Shown: piece by piece, positions 28,508-37,978 of the stretch
Layout of the letters: every line of letters starts with the position of its first letter
Position numbering within the stretch: the stretch's first letter is position 1
Assembly: GCF_016899955.1 (NCBI RefSeq)
Contig: NZ_JACJJL010000001.1
Span: 248,001 to 312,000, forward strand
DNA: 64,000 bases
Source: Marseilla massiliensis
GTDB taxonomy: Bacteria > Bacteroidota > Bacteroidia > Bacteroidales > Bacteroidaceae
Direction: 5' to 3'
Position numbers and translations under genes: made by a program
The notes under the pieces: generated by a model
The model's input: only the letters and a program-made list of their open reading frames with translations
The model's database searches: none
What the model was told of the DNA's origin: nothing

Positions 28508-29329
28508 TCAGTTGAGCCTCGACGTGACGGGGTTTTTCACCCCCTTGTAGCCGCGGAGGAACGCCTTTGCCGAGCCGAAGCTGAGGAACATGTCGAGCCG
28601 CACGGGTATGTGGTTGGCGTCGTCGGTTACATAGAAGCGCAGCAACTCGTGGTTCTTGCCGTCCTCGCGCTCTATGAACGAGAAGACAAGGCAGCGGTAT
28701 TTCACGTTGTTGCCCTCCATCTTGAACGTCTCCTTGCCCTGGTACTTGAGCCAGGAGTTCGACAGCCGCTTGGCGTCGCTTACCGGCATGGGGATGTTGT
28801 CGCCCACCTTGTACTTGGAAACGTCGAAGTTGCGGGCCCGCAGGAATATGCTCATCATGTCGTACACGCAGTCTTGGTATTCGGACTGCTTCCATACGTG
28901 GCGCCCGTCGTTCTCTATCCGGTGCTGTTTCATGTGGCAGTTGCCCTGCGGATAGGTGTACCAAATCTCGTCTACGTAGTATCTGTCGCCTTCGCGGGCG
29001 CCTTTGCGGAAGTAGAGAGGCGACAGGTCGGTAGCGCAGTAGGACAGTAGCGTGTCGCGGAGCGTGAAGAACTTGTCGAGCTTGTTGTTGCTCCTGGTTA
29101 TCAGGCTGGCGCGGTAAGCCTGCTGCCCGCCGTATCTCGACGTGACGGTGCTCATCGATGCCGTCCCGACTTTTACCCAGATGAACTTCCAGTTGAAGAA
29201 AAGGTCGTAGTAAAGGAACTCTCCCGACTTGAACGCCGTGTTCTTTATGCCGCACTGGGCCGACGCCGGCGCGAAGCTCACTGCCATGAGCAGTGATATC
29301 ACTAAAGCTTTCAGTCTCATATTTCTCAT
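28508..29329 (-). CDS. DUF3108 domain protein, secreted
   Basis: 273 residues with a signal peptide (1-25, ending APASA). The DUF3108 fold starts AFKSGEFLYYDLFFNWKFIWVKVGTA and runs to the end. Family members are periplasmic or outer-membrane-associated, of unknown function. It lies 153 bases downstream of the Ig-like lipoprotein and probably belongs to the same GH3-lipoprotein-DUF3108 transcription unit. Confidence 0.87.
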   Translation of the reverse strand: MRNMRLKALVISLLMAVSFAPASAQCGIKNTAFKSGEFLYYDLFFNWKFIWVKVGTASMSTVTSRYGGQQAYRASLITRSNNKLDKFFTLRDTLLSYCATDLSPLYFRKGAREGDRYYVDEIWYTYPQGNCHMKQHRIENDGRHVWKQSEYQDCVYDMMSIFLRARNFDVSKYKVGDNIPMPVSDAKRLSNSWLKYQGKETFKMEGNNVKYRCLVFSFIEREDGKNHELLRFYVTDDANHIPVRLDMFLSFGSAKAFLRGYKGVKNPVTSRLN

Positions 29330-29482
29330 TGTTGTTGGTTTTCATTTATGGCTTTGCCGCTGTCACAGGCCGTGGCGCCGGCTGCGTCATGGCTGTGCGC
29401 CCGGCCTTCGTCGCGGCTGCGGCGGCGTGCTGTGGCGGCAAGGGCCGTGCCGTTGCCGTGGGCGCCCGTCGTTCCGGGCCGC

Positions 29483-31483
29483 TTAGTTCGGCTTTATGTA
29501 TTCTATGCCCAGGTTGCGCGCCCTGTCTGCGTTGCGGTTGCGCAGCTTGCGCTCCTGTTCCGGCTTTTGCTTGGTTATGTCCATCGGCTTCTGCCGGTTG
29601 CCGGGCAGTTCAGACATGTCCCAGCCTATGGTCACGTCCCATTTCTCCTTGCATTCAATCTTCTTGGGATAGTAAGTCACCGTTTCGGGCTGGCGCCCGG
29701 CGTGATAGTCGCCCGTGTCCCATGTCCCGTTGCCGTTGGTGTCGGCGAAAGCGCGCAGGTAGTAGGTGCCCGGGTTGACGTAGAAGAACTCTGCCGAGCC
29801 ACCGCTGGCTTTCGTTTGCTTCACCACTCCGTCGGCCCCGTTGAGCAGTTGCACTATGATGGCCGTGTCGGCCGTGCCGGTGAGGTTCACCGTCAGCGAG
29901 CTGTATTCGTCCATGGCGCGCACCCTGATGCCCGCCTTGTAGGCGTTTGACACCAGCCCGTAGATGTCTTCGAATGCCGCCGAGTCTATTTCGAGGCTGT
30001 ACTCTATGCCCGGCCGCCATTCGGCCAGCAGCGTGTAGGCCCTCAGTTTGCCCGGCACGGGCCTCAGTTCGAACCGCGACCTGTACCACAACGTGTCGTG
30101 CTTGGAGTACAGGTGTATGGCCGCCGTGTCGCACCGTGCCAGCGGCGATGGCATCTCGATGGCAATGTTGCGGTCGGGGTCGAGCGATGTGTCGGCGCTG
30201 ATTTTGGGCACCAGCGGCGCCGGGGGCATCACAGAGTCGTAGGGCTCGCCCTTTTTCTTGGCCTTTTCCTGTTCCTTCTGCCAGTCTTCAAACTCTTTCT
30301 GGCGTTGTTTCATGCGCTTTTCGTACGACATGCGGGGCACTGCCGAGATGGTGTCGGTGTTGCTTACGAGCACTCCCGCCGTGTCGGTCATCATGTAGGT
30401 GAGCGCGAATTGCAGCGTGTCTTTGTTCACCAGGGCCGTGTCTTTTATCCAGTATGTGATGGTGTCGTGCTTCTCGGTGGACTCTACTATGAACGCTTTC
30501 TCGGCGTCGAAGTTCAGCCCCCGCATCGCTGGCAGGGTGTCGCTGCCGTAGCTGAAGTATATGCCAATCTTCTCGGGCGACTGCCTTTCGGTCTTGATGA
30601 GGTATCTGTCGGTGAGCGGAACGGAGAATGCGCGCAGCACGATGTCGTCGGGATAGAAGTGCGTGTAGCCCGTCCTGATTATCGAGTCGATGCGCAGCGA
30701 GTCGCGCCAGATGGTGTCTTGCCTAATGTCGGGGCCGCACGAGGGGCTTATCGAGTCGGTGTTGAAGGCCACCATCTCGCTCTTCTGGCTGTACATGTAG
30801 TTGCCGTCGGCGTCTTGCAGGGCATAGGCGCGGTAGGTGCCCGGCGCCACTCCCTTGATCACGAAGTGCCCGCGGCTGTCGGTTCGCGCCACCCTGAGCA
30901 ACGGCGTGGTGGTGAATGCGGTGTCAGACAGGTTGGCATACAGCCCGACGAGTATGCCCTTGATTGGCTCGAGGTTGCTGGCGTCGATCACATTGCCCGA
31001 CACTTCGAACGTGTCGATGCGCTCTCCGGTCGAGAAGCTGTAGGTGTAGTTGCCCATCGGGTTGCCTTCGTTGTTGTCGGAGATGGCGTCTGAGAAGTCG
31101 ATGGTGTATGTCATGTCGGGCCGCAGCGAGTCTTTGAGCTCGATGCTTATCTCCTTTCCGGCCGTCTTTATTTCCGGCATCTCCACTTGCGGGGGCGACA
31201 CCACCACCTTGTTCGATGCGTCTTCGAGCTTGATGTATTCGTCGAAGTAGATGTGAATCTTCCTTGCCGTCACGTTGGTAGCCTTGTCTTTGGGCGAGGT
31301 TCCGGTTATCCGTGGCGGCGTGTCGTCGTACCATCCGCCGTCGGGCTGGCCCATCCTGGCGCACGATGCCACGGTCAGGGCCAGCAGTGCGGCTGCGGCC
31401 GCCATGCGTGCCGCTCGCCTCAGCCTTGCTCTGTTGCCTTTGCCCGTGCCCGGTCGTTGTTGTGTCGGTGTGTCGGTGGCCAT
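29483..31483 (-). CDS. Ig-like domain lipoprotein
   Basis: 666 residues. A lipobox lies at about residues 33-41 (ALTVASC), so it is a lipoprotein. An SbsA-type Ig-like domain follows (PPRITGTSPKDKATNV, HIYFDEYIKL, about 54-150). Further beta domains include a carboxypeptidase-regulatory-like module (VSGNVIDASNLEPIKGILVGLY) and a second one near the C-terminus (GGSAEFFYVNPGTYYLRAF). A charged helix (KRMKQRQKEFEDWQKEQEKAKKK) is at about 395. The start ATG lies one base after the TGA of the upstream GH3 gene, so the two are translationally close. Likely at the cell envelope; function unknown. Confidence 0.87.
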   Translation of the reverse strand: MATDTPTQQRPGTGKGNRARLRRAARMAAAAALLALTVASCARMGQPDGGWYDDTPPRITGTSPKDKATNVTARKIHIYFDEYIKLEDASNKVVVSPPQVEMPEIKTAGKEISIELKDSLRPDMTYTIDFSDAISDNNEGNPMGNYTYSFSTGERIDTFEVSGNVIDASNLEPIKGILVGLYANLSDTAFTTTPLLRVARTDSRGHFVIKGVAPGTYRAYALQDADGNYMYSQKSEMVAFNTDSISPSCGPDIRQDTIWRDSLRIDSIIRTGYTHFYPDDIVLRAFSVPLTDRYLIKTERQSPEKIGIYFSYGSDTLPAMRGLNFDAEKAFIVESTEKHDTITYWIKDTALVNKDTLQFALTYMMTDTAGVLVSNTDTISAVPRMSYEKRMKQRQKEFEDWQKEQEKAKKKGEPYDSVMPPAPLVPKISADTSLDPDRNIAIEMPSPLARCDTAAIHLYSKHDTLWYRSRFELRPVPGKLRAYTLLAEWRPGIEYSLEIDSAAFEDIYGLVSNAYKAGIRVRAMDEYSSLTVNLTGTADTAIIVQLLNGADGVVKQTKASGGSAEFFYVNPGTYYLRAFADTNGNGTWDTGDYHAGRQPETVTYYPKKIECKEKWDVTIGWDMSELPGNRQKPMDITKQKPEQERKLRNRNADRARNLGIEYIKPN

Positions 31484-31484
31484 G

Positions 31485-33032
31485 TCAGATAGTTTCGTTT
31501 GTGGTCGTTTCGTGCTTGGCCGCCGTGCTGTTCATGCGCAGCAGCTGGTCTATGATGTCGCGGCTGTTGCTCAGCCTTGGTATCTTGTGCTGCCCTCCGA
31601 GCTTCCCTTTCACCCTGAGCCAGTCGTTGAACAGGCCCGTCCGTGCCCTGACCACCTCGAGGTGCTGCAGCGTTATGTCCTTGAACCGCTTGGCCTCGTA
31701 GTCGCTGTTGAGCTCCTGGAGCCTCTTGTCGAGCAGCCGTGCGAACCGTCCGTCGTCGTCGGGTTGGCGCGCAAACTCGATGAGCCATTGGTGGCGGCAC
31801 TTGCCCCGGCCGTCCATGAACACGGGGGCGGCCGTATATTCCGTCACCTCGGCGCCCGTCTCGTCGCACGCGTAGGCCAGCGCCCTCTCGGCGTTGTCCA
31901 CTATCAGCTCTTCGCCGAAGGCGTTGATGAAGCACTTTGTCCGGCCGGTGATGATGAACTTGTATGGGTTTGTCTGGGTGAAGCTCACGGTGTCGCCCAG
32001 CACATAGCGCCACAGTCCGCAGGTGGTTGATATGAGCATGGCGTAGTTGCGCCCTGTCTCCACGCCCCACAGCGGCACCACGGTGGGGTTGTCGGAGCCG
32101 AACTCGTCCATGGGGATGAACTCGTAGAACACCCCGTAGTCAAGCATCAGCAGCATGGACTTGTCTGCCGGGTCGTCCTGCAGGCCGAAGAAGCCCTCGC
32201 TGGCGTTGTATGTCTCCATGTAGTGCATGCCGGGCGAGGTGATGAGCTGCTCGTACTGGCTGCGGTAAGGGGTGAAGGCCACGCCTCCGTGGAAGAACAC
32301 CTCGATGCCCGGCCACACCTCTTCGAGGTGCCGCTTGCCCGAGAGCTCCATCACGCGGCTTAGCACCGAGAGCATCCACGAGGGCACACCGCTCAGGTTT
32401 GTCACGTTTTTGCCAATGGTCTCGCGCGCTATCCGGTCGCGCTTCACCTCGAAGTCAGACAGCAGCGCGGTCTGTTTCTTGGGCACGCGCACCATGTTCA
32501 CCAACGGGTTGATGTTCTCGATGAGTATTGCGCTGAGGTCGCCCACGAGGCTGCCGGGCAGGTTGTAGTTGGGCGAATGGCTTCCGCCGAGTATGAGGCC
32601 CTTGCCGTCGAACATGCGGCTGTGCGGGTTGTTGCGCAGGTAAAGGGCCACGCAGTCCAGGCCCCCGCGGTAGTGCGTGTCGTGCAGTCCGTCGGGGCTC
32701 ACCGGTATGAACTTGCTCTTGTCGTTGGTCGTGCCCGACGACTTTGCGTACCACTTCACGCGGCCCGGCCAGAGCACGTCGCGCTCGCCGTGGCGCATGC
32801 GGTCTATGTCGCCTTTCAGTTCTTCGTATGTGTTCACGGGCACGTTGCGTGCAAAGTCTTCGTAGCTTCGTGTGGCCCCGAAGAGGTGGTTGCGCCCGTA
32901 TTCTGTGTCCTTGGCTGTGCCCACGAGGTGCTCCAGCACCTGTCGTTGCAGGTCTGCTCCGCCGCTGATGTGCCGCTCGAGCTCTTTCTGCCTTGGCACA
33001 AACATCCTGCCTATTATCCTTGTAAGGCTCAT
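31485..33032 (-). CDS. GH3 auxin-responsive-like acyl-adenylating enzyme
   Basis: 515 residues from MSLTRIIGRMF. The whole length matches the plant GH3 / JAR1 superfamily of acyl-acid amido synthetases. Visible are the ATP-binding loop KSSGTTNDKSKFIP (about 95), YNASEGFFG (about 300) and LGDTVSFT near 350. Plant members adenylate a carboxylic acid and join it to an amino acid, while the bacterial substrate is unknown. It leads a three-gene unit with the Ig lipoprotein and DUF3108 protein. The -7 element is at 33054. Confidence 0.9.
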   Translation of the reverse strand: MSLTRIIGRMFVPRQKELERHISGGADLQRQVLEHLVGTAKDTEYGRNHLFGATRSYEDFARNVPVNTYEELKGDIDRMRHGERDVLWPGRVKWYAKSSGTTNDKSKFIPVSPDGLHDTHYRGGLDCVALYLRNNPHSRMFDGKGLILGGSHSPNYNLPGSLVGDLSAILIENINPLVNMVRVPKKQTALLSDFEVKRDRIARETIGKNVTNLSGVPSWMLSVLSRVMELSGKRHLEEVWPGIEVFFHGGVAFTPYRSQYEQLITSPGMHYMETYNASEGFFGLQDDPADKSMLLMLDYGVFYEFIPMDEFGSDNPTVVPLWGVETGRNYAMLISTTCGLWRYVLGDTVSFTQTNPYKFIITGRTKCFINAFGEELIVDNAERALAYACDETGAEVTEYTAAPVFMDGRGKCRHQWLIEFARQPDDDGRFARLLDKRLQELNSDYEAKRFKDITLQHLEVVRARTGLFNDWLRVKGKLGGQHKIPRLSNSRDIIDQLLRMNSTAAKHETTTNETI

Positions 33033-33053
33033 TGCATTATTGTTTTTACGGTG

Positions 33054-33061
33054 CAAATTTA
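33054..33061 (-). promoter_or_regulatory. -7 element for the GH3 operon
   Basis: TAAATTTG on the minus strand, 22 bases before the start at 33032. Confidence 0.5.
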
Positions 33062-33316
33062 GGCTAAACTTTCGTAACCATGCCACAATTCACATTATTT
33101 AAGGCTATGGGCCATGGCCTGCAGCCTGCCCTGATGCCGGCTGCCTGAGGGCTGTCCGTGGCGCTGCGTGGGCCATGTGGCGCCGCGGCCGGGGCCGGGC
33201 CGTGGCTGTGGCGGCCCTGTTGGTGTCGGCATTTTTTTACCCGCCGCGCCGTGTCTGCGTGCATGCTGCCAAGTTGCTGAGGCCCAGGTGGTTGCGGCGA
33301 AGGGCTGTTGCGGGTT

Positions 33317-33404
33317 GCCAAACAGGCCGTCCGGCACTGCCAAACGGCCGTTTTTGCAGTCCGTAACGGCCCGTGTTGCGCGCCCGTTTGGCCGTCGGCG
33401 TCAT
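33317..33404. repeat. 22-base repeat array 5 (4 units)
   Basis: Units start at 33317, 33339, 33361 and 33383. The left flank has CAGGTGGTTGCG (33285-33296) and GTGTCGGCATTTTTTTAC near 33220. The right flank has CATGTTTTGTTACCG. It lies in the divergent gap 33033-33594 between the GH3 operon and PKD gene, where no terminator is needed. Confidence 0.82.
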
Positions 33405-33557
33405 GGGATTCCGGTTTTGTCATGTTTTGTTACCGCCGCCGGGGTCTCGCCGCGGGGTGTGGCCACTGTGGCCTCCGCGCCATTTCGTGGTTGTTGGAAA
33501 ATATTTGCTGCAAAGCAGATTTTGTTTCATTTTATCGCTGTTTGCCGTTATTTTGCG

Positions 33558-33565
33558 TATATTTG
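33558..33565 (+). promoter_or_regulatory. -7 element for the PKD gene
   Basis: TATATTTG, 30 bases before the start at 33595, in a short AT-rich stretch. Confidence 0.5.
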
Positions 33566-33594
33566 CATATTCAAATCCATATAAAACAACGCTT

Positions 33595-35439
33595 ATGAAA
33601 AAAGCATTACTTCTTATCATGGCTGCCGTGCCGCTGATGGCACAGGCCGACGGCTTGCAGGCTGCATTCTCGTCAGACAATGCCTACAAGCCTTATTACA
33701 CCCAGGGATTCGACTCTGAGGACGAATTTGGCTCGTGGACGCTTGAGCAAACCAACCCCGAATACACCTGGAGGCTCACGCCATCGATGGGGTCGGGCAT
33801 AGACTTCGGCGCCATCGACCCCGACAGCAAGCTCTCGCTGGGCATCGAGTACAACCAGAGCGACTTCGACGAGACCGTCACTTCGCCTGCCATAAGCGTC
33901 AGGCCGAACAGCTGTGTCGAGTTTTACAACTACTTCTCTCCCGTCTGGCTCTTCGAGGCAAGCTGGACTTTGTATGCCACCGACGTGGCCACGGGCGACA
34001 CGGTGCAGCTGCTGCAGCAGTTCCTGTGGGCCAACACGTCGGCCTACGACGAGACCAAGTGGCTGCGCTTCCGCCTGCCGCTCGACCGCGTTGAGGGCAA
34101 GACGGTCACCTTCTCGTTCAATTACAAGGGCAATGGGGGCGACTCCCAGCTCATCGACGGGTTCAGGGTGGTGCAGCTCGACGACTCCGAGGGCTCGTCA
34201 ATCGACATAGCCCAGGGCGACTCGGTGAGCTTTGCCGATGCCTCGCAGGGCAATGTTACCTCGTGGCTGTGGGAGTTTGAGGGCGGCGTGCCGGCAACGT
34301 CGACAGAGCGCAACCCCACCGTCACTTACCCCCAGGCCGGCACCTACAGCGTCAGTCTGACCGTGGGCGACGGCACTTCGACATCCACCGTCACGCGGCA
34401 GGGCTACGTCAACGTCAAGGCCGAGCAGCCGTCGGCGCTCATAGGGCTGCCCGAAGAGGGCTACCTGTCGCCCTTCGTGGGCACGCTCGTGCCTACAGGG
34501 GTGCCCGTAACCTTCCGCGACCTGTCCGGGGGCTACCCAACCGAGTGGCTATGGACGTTCAACGGCACCGACATCGAGAAGTCGGCCGAGCGCAACCCCA
34601 CCGTCACTTACACCAGGAAAGGGCTGTTCAGCGTGGCGCTACAGGCCACCAACGGCGCCGGCACCGACATCGACATGATGCAGTATGCCATACAGGCCGG
34701 CGGGGCGCAGTATGTATGGAACCTCGAGATAGGCGAGAGCAACAGCCTGGCCAAGCTCTCGCTGGGCTTCTACGGCAACTATGCGGGCTCCAACTGGCTC
34801 GGGCTGCCGGCTTTCGCCGAGCATTTCAAGGCACCGCTGGCACCGGCCACGATAGACAGCGTAGACGTTTACTTCATCTCTAACACCACCGTCACGCCCG
34901 ATGCCGACATCACCGTGAGCATACGCCGGCCCGACGCCGACGGCAAGCCGGGCGAGACGCTGGCATCGGCATCGGTAAAGGCCGGCGACATAAGGTATTC
35001 CGACGACACTTTCCTTGCCACTACCTTCGTGATGGACAGGCCGGCCGAGGTGACGGGCGACTTCTTCGTGGTAATCGAGGGCATGCCCAACAACTCGCTC
35101 GAAGAGCCGCCTTACACATCCGACGACATCGCCGTGGCGTGCGTAAGGCGCAATCCGGGGCAGAAGGGCACCACATGGCAGCTTGTGGAAGACCAGGATG
35201 AGTATGGCAACCCGCTCGGCACGAGCCAGTGGTTCGAGAACGTCGACGATGCTGTCTCGATGGCGGTGTGCCCCGTAATCACCTACGACAGGCCCGAAAC
35301 GCCCGATGCAATAACCGAGGTGGGCTCGGGCGAGGCCGCTGCCGACGATGCCGTGTACACCCTGCAGGGCGTCCGCGTGGAGCGGCCGGCCAAGGGCAGC
35401 ATATACATACGCGGCGGAAAGAAGTATGTAGCGCGGTGA
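33595..35439 (+). CDS. Secreted PKD-domain protein
   Basis: 614 residues from MKKALLLIMAAVPLMAQA (signal peptide). An N-terminal jelly-roll of the choice-of-anchor type (about 30-195) is followed by two PKD domains with the usual SFADAS and NPTVTYPQAGTYSVSLTV pattern (about 200-275 and 295-365). A further beta domain follows, and the tail is YTLQGVRV with GSIYIRGGKKYVAR at the end, the same tail as the PL11 lyase. It is probably exported to the surface. No catalytic motif is seen and the partner is unknown. Confidence 0.85.
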   Translation: MKKALLLIMAAVPLMAQADGLQAAFSSDNAYKPYYTQGFDSEDEFGSWTLEQTNPEYTWRLTPSMGSGIDFGAIDPDSKLSLGIEYNQSDFDETVTSPAISVRPNSCVEFYNYFSPVWLFEASWTLYATDVATGDTVQLLQQFLWANTSAYDETKWLRFRLPLDRVEGKTVTFSFNYKGNGGDSQLIDGFRVVQLDDSEGSSIDIAQGDSVSFADASQGNVTSWLWEFEGGVPATSTERNPTVTYPQAGTYSVSLTVGDGTSTSTVTRQGYVNVKAEQPSALIGLPEEGYLSPFVGTLVPTGVPVTFRDLSGGYPTEWLWTFNGTDIEKSAERNPTVTYTRKGLFSVALQATNGAGTDIDMMQYAIQAGGAQYVWNLEIGESNSLAKLSLGFYGNYAGSNWLGLPAFAEHFKAPLAPATIDSVDVYFISNTTVTPDADITVSIRRPDADGKPGETLASASVKAGDIRYSDDTFLATTFVMDRPAEVTGDFFVVIEGMPNNSLEEPPYTSDDIAVACVRRNPGQKGTTWQLVEDQDEYGNPLGTSQWFENVDDAVSMAVCPVITYDRPETPDAITEVGSGEAAADDAVYTLQGVRVERPAKGSIYIRGGKKYVAR

Positions 35440-35461
35440 ACGCTTCGCTGACCATGTGAGG

Positions 35462-35497
35462 GCGGGATGCGGCCGGGGGCCGCATCCCGCTTTGTTT
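35462..35497 (+). terminator. Intrinsic terminator after the PKD gene
   Basis: A 13-base perfect stem (35462-35474 with 35478-35490, 3-base loop) is followed by TTTGTTTTC. Confidence 0.88.
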
Positions 35498-35517
35498 TCA
35501 ACAAGTTTAACGCGCCG

Positions 35518-35551
35518 TTTGCCCCGCTATGCGTAAAACGGAGTAACTTTG
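35518..35551 (+). promoter_or_regulatory. Promoter of the MATE exporter
   Basis: TTTG (35518-35521), a 22-base spacer, then TAACTTTG (35544-35551). The start follows at 35578. Confidence 0.75.
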
Positions 35552-35577
35552 CACCCGACAAGAGCATTGTTTTCAGT

Positions 35578-36933
35578 ATGGGTAACACTAACGACATGAC
35601 TGTGGGGGCGCCCACGCGCGGCATCATCAGGTTTGCCGTGCCGCTGGTATGCGGCTACATCCTGCAGCAGATGTACCTCATTATAGACGCTGCCATCGTA
35701 GGCCGCTTTGTCAGCGTGGGCGCACTTGCCGCCGTCGGGGCGTCTGCTTCGATCATGTTTTTGATAATGGGCTTCTGCAACGGGGCGTGCAGCGGCTTCG
35801 CCATACCCGTGGCCCAGGCGTTCGGGGCCAAGGACTTTGTGGCCATGCGCCATTACGTTGCCAACGCCGTGCGCATAGCGGCGGTCATTGCCGTGGCCAT
35901 GACGGCTGTCACATGTGCCCTCTGCGGCCCCATATTGCGCATGGTGAACACCCCGGACGAGATATTCGCCGATGCCTATGTCTTCCTTGTCTTCCAGTTC
36001 GCGGCCATCCCGTTTACCATCGCCTACAACCTTCTTGCGGGATTAATACGCGCGCTTGGCAACTCGAAGCAGCCCTTCTACTTCCTCATTTTCTCATCGG
36101 TGGTCAACATACTACTCGACTTTCTGTTCATCATAGGGATGAAACTGGGGGTTGAGGGAGTGGGTCTTGCCACCATGATGTCGCAGGCGGCATCGGCCTA
36201 CATGTGCTATGCGTACATACGGCGAAAGCTCGACGTGCTCATACCGCGGGCCGACGAGCGGGGCTACGACAGGGCCAAGGCGACATCGCTGCTGGCCAGC
36301 GGACTGCCCATGGGGCTGCAGTTCTCTATCACGGCCATAGGCAGCATAATGCTGCAGAGCGCCAACAACGCGCTCGGCACGGTGTATGTGGCGGCCTTCA
36401 CGGCCTCGATGCGGGTGAAATACCTGTTCACCTGCGTGTTCGAAAACATCGGGGTGGCCATGGCAACCTACTGCGGGCAGAACATCGGGGCGCGCCGCGT
36501 GGGGCGCATAGCCATGGGACTGCGCTCTGCCGTCAAGATAACGGCGGTGTACTTCGTCGCCACCCTGGCGCTGATACTGCCGCTGGCGGAGGAGATGATG
36601 ATGCTTTTTGTAGACGCGGACGAGACGGAAATCATTTCCAACGCGGCCATGTACATGCGCATATCATGCTATTTCTACCCAGTGTTGGGCTTGCTCACCA
36701 TTCTGAGGTACAGCATTCAGGGGCTGGGCTACAGCAACCTGTCGATGCTGTCGGGCGTGATGGAGATGGTGGCCCGGTGTGGTGTGAGCATCTGGCTGGT
36801 GCCTGCGCTGGGCTTCCTTGGCGTTTGCTACGGCGACCCCGTGGCCTGGGTGGCGGCCGACATGTTTCTCGTGCCGTGCATGCTGTTGCTGTACAGGCAC
36901 CTCAGGCGCAAGCTGGCGCCGTCGGGGATGTGA
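35578..36933 (+). CDS. MATE family efflux transporter
   Basis: 451 residues with about 12 membrane helices in two pseudo-symmetric halves, each opening with the MatE signature (GIIRFAVPLVCGYILQQMYLIIDAAIVGRF; SLLASGLPMGLQFSITAIGS). The length is normal for the family. It exports drugs or metabolites against sodium or protons. The start at 35578 is supported by the promoter immediately before it. The PKD gene upstream ends at a terminator, so this is a single-gene unit. Confidence 0.93.
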   Translation: MGNTNDMTVGAPTRGIIRFAVPLVCGYILQQMYLIIDAAIVGRFVSVGALAAVGASASIMFLIMGFCNGACSGFAIPVAQAFGAKDFVAMRHYVANAVRIAAVIAVAMTAVTCALCGPILRMVNTPDEIFADAYVFLVFQFAAIPFTIAYNLLAGLIRALGNSKQPFYFLIFSSVVNILLDFLFIIGMKLGVEGVGLATMMSQAASAYMCYAYIRRKLDVLIPRADERGYDRAKATSLLASGLPMGLQFSITAIGSIMLQSANNALGTVYVAAFTASMRVKYLFTCVFENIGVAMATYCGQNIGARRVGRIAMGLRSAVKITAVYFVATLALILPLAEEMMMLFVDADETEIISNAAMYMRISCYFYPVLGLLTILRYSIQGLGYSNLSMLSGVMEMVARCGVSIWLVPALGFLGVCYGDPVAWVAADMFLVPCMLLLYRHLRRKLAPSGM

Positions 36934-37032
36934 CGCCCCGCGTGGCCGGCGGACAAGCCGCAGCCGCCGGCCGGGGGCCCCGTGGCGTGGGCCGCAACCC
37001 GTAATTTTTCTTAATTCGGGCATGGCAGATGC

Positions 37033-37040
37033 TAAATTTG
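37033..37040 (+). promoter_or_regulatory. -7 element for the DUF4294 gene
   Basis: TAAATTTG, 50 bases before the start at 37090. A second match, TACTTTTG (37074-37081), would leave almost no leader. Confidence 0.45.
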
Positions 37041-37089
37041 CCGTGTGTCGCTCGCCGGACGGAAAATTATGGCTACTTTTGCCGGTGTT

Positions 37090-37734
37090 ATGAGACAGGC
37101 TTTCTTAGCAATGATGATGGCCGGGATGATGCTCCCGGCAGCGGCGCAGGCGCAGGACGACGGCAAGAGGCCGACGACCGACGACTTGCTCGACGCCATG
37201 GACAGCCCTACGTTTGTGCCGATGGTGAAGGTGGGCAAGGTGATGGACGCCGGCGACAGCATCCTGTATATGGAGATGAACAATGTCTACGTCTATCCGA
37301 AACTCACGTTCCAGAGCCAGCGACAGGCCGCTGCTTACATGCGGCTTGTGCGCAATGTCAAGAAGGTGCTGCCCATAGCGAAGGAAGCCAACAAGATTAT
37401 CCTCGAGACGTATGAGTATCTTGAGACGCTGCCCGACCAGAAATCGCGCGAGGAACACATGAAGAGGGTGGAGAAAGGGATAGTGCAAGAGTATAAGCCG
37501 AAGATGAAGAAGCTCACCTATTCGCAGGGTAAGCTGCTCATAAAGCTCATCTACCGCGAGTGCAACTCGTCGTCGTACGACATCGTCAAGGCGTTTCTCG
37601 GGCCGATGCGCGCCGGCTTCTGGCAGGCTTTCTCGTCTATTTTCGGGGCCAGCCTGCGCAAGGAGTACGACCCCGACGGCACCGACAGGCTCACCGAGCG
37701 GGTGGTGCTGATGGTCGAGGCCGGGCAGATATGA
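37090..37734 (+). CDS. DUF4294 domain protein, secreted
   Basis: 214 residues from MRQAFLAMMMAGMMLPAAAQAQ (signal peptide). The DUF4294 region covers about 45-200: YMEMNNVYVYPKLTFQSQRQ, RLVRNVKKVLPIAKEANKI, KLTYSQGKLLIKLIYRECNSSSYDIVK. This domain is confined to Bacteroidota and has no assigned role. The mature protein is mostly helical and charged. No neighbour in the same operon is apparent. Confidence 0.85.
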   Translation: MRQAFLAMMMAGMMLPAAAQAQDDGKRPTTDDLLDAMDSPTFVPMVKVGKVMDAGDSILYMEMNNVYVYPKLTFQSQRQAAAYMRLVRNVKKVLPIAKEANKIILETYEYLETLPDQKSREEHMKRVEKGIVQEYKPKMKKLTYSQGKLLIKLIYRECNSSSYDIVKAFLGPMRAGFWQAFSSIFGASLRKEYDPDGTDRLTERVVLMVEAGQI

Positions 37735-37740
37735 GAGGGG

Positions 37741-37870
37741 AAAGTTTAGTTTTAAGTGTTAAGTATTAAGGGTTAAGGCGGAAGGTAGGCCGGGATTTGG
37801 GAATTAAGGATTAAGTATTAAGTGATAATGATTACAATGGCTCGGGTTTGTGGATTAAGCGTTGAGGGAT
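37741..37870. repeat. AT-rich TTAAG-word region
   Basis: Imperfect clusters of TTAAG words (TTAAGTGTTAAGTATTAAG, GATTAAGTATTAAGTG, GGATTAAGCG) occur between DUF4294 and array 6. The composition contrasts with the GC-rich surroundings. No gene is seen. Confidence 0.55.
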
Positions 37871-37978
37871 AAAAAATACGGGAACATTCTTTTGAAGATG
37901 CAGTTTTTTGGATTGCTGCGGTGGTAACCGATGTTTACAAAGGCCGCGCCCGGGTGGCGGCAGCGGCATTGGTGTAAC

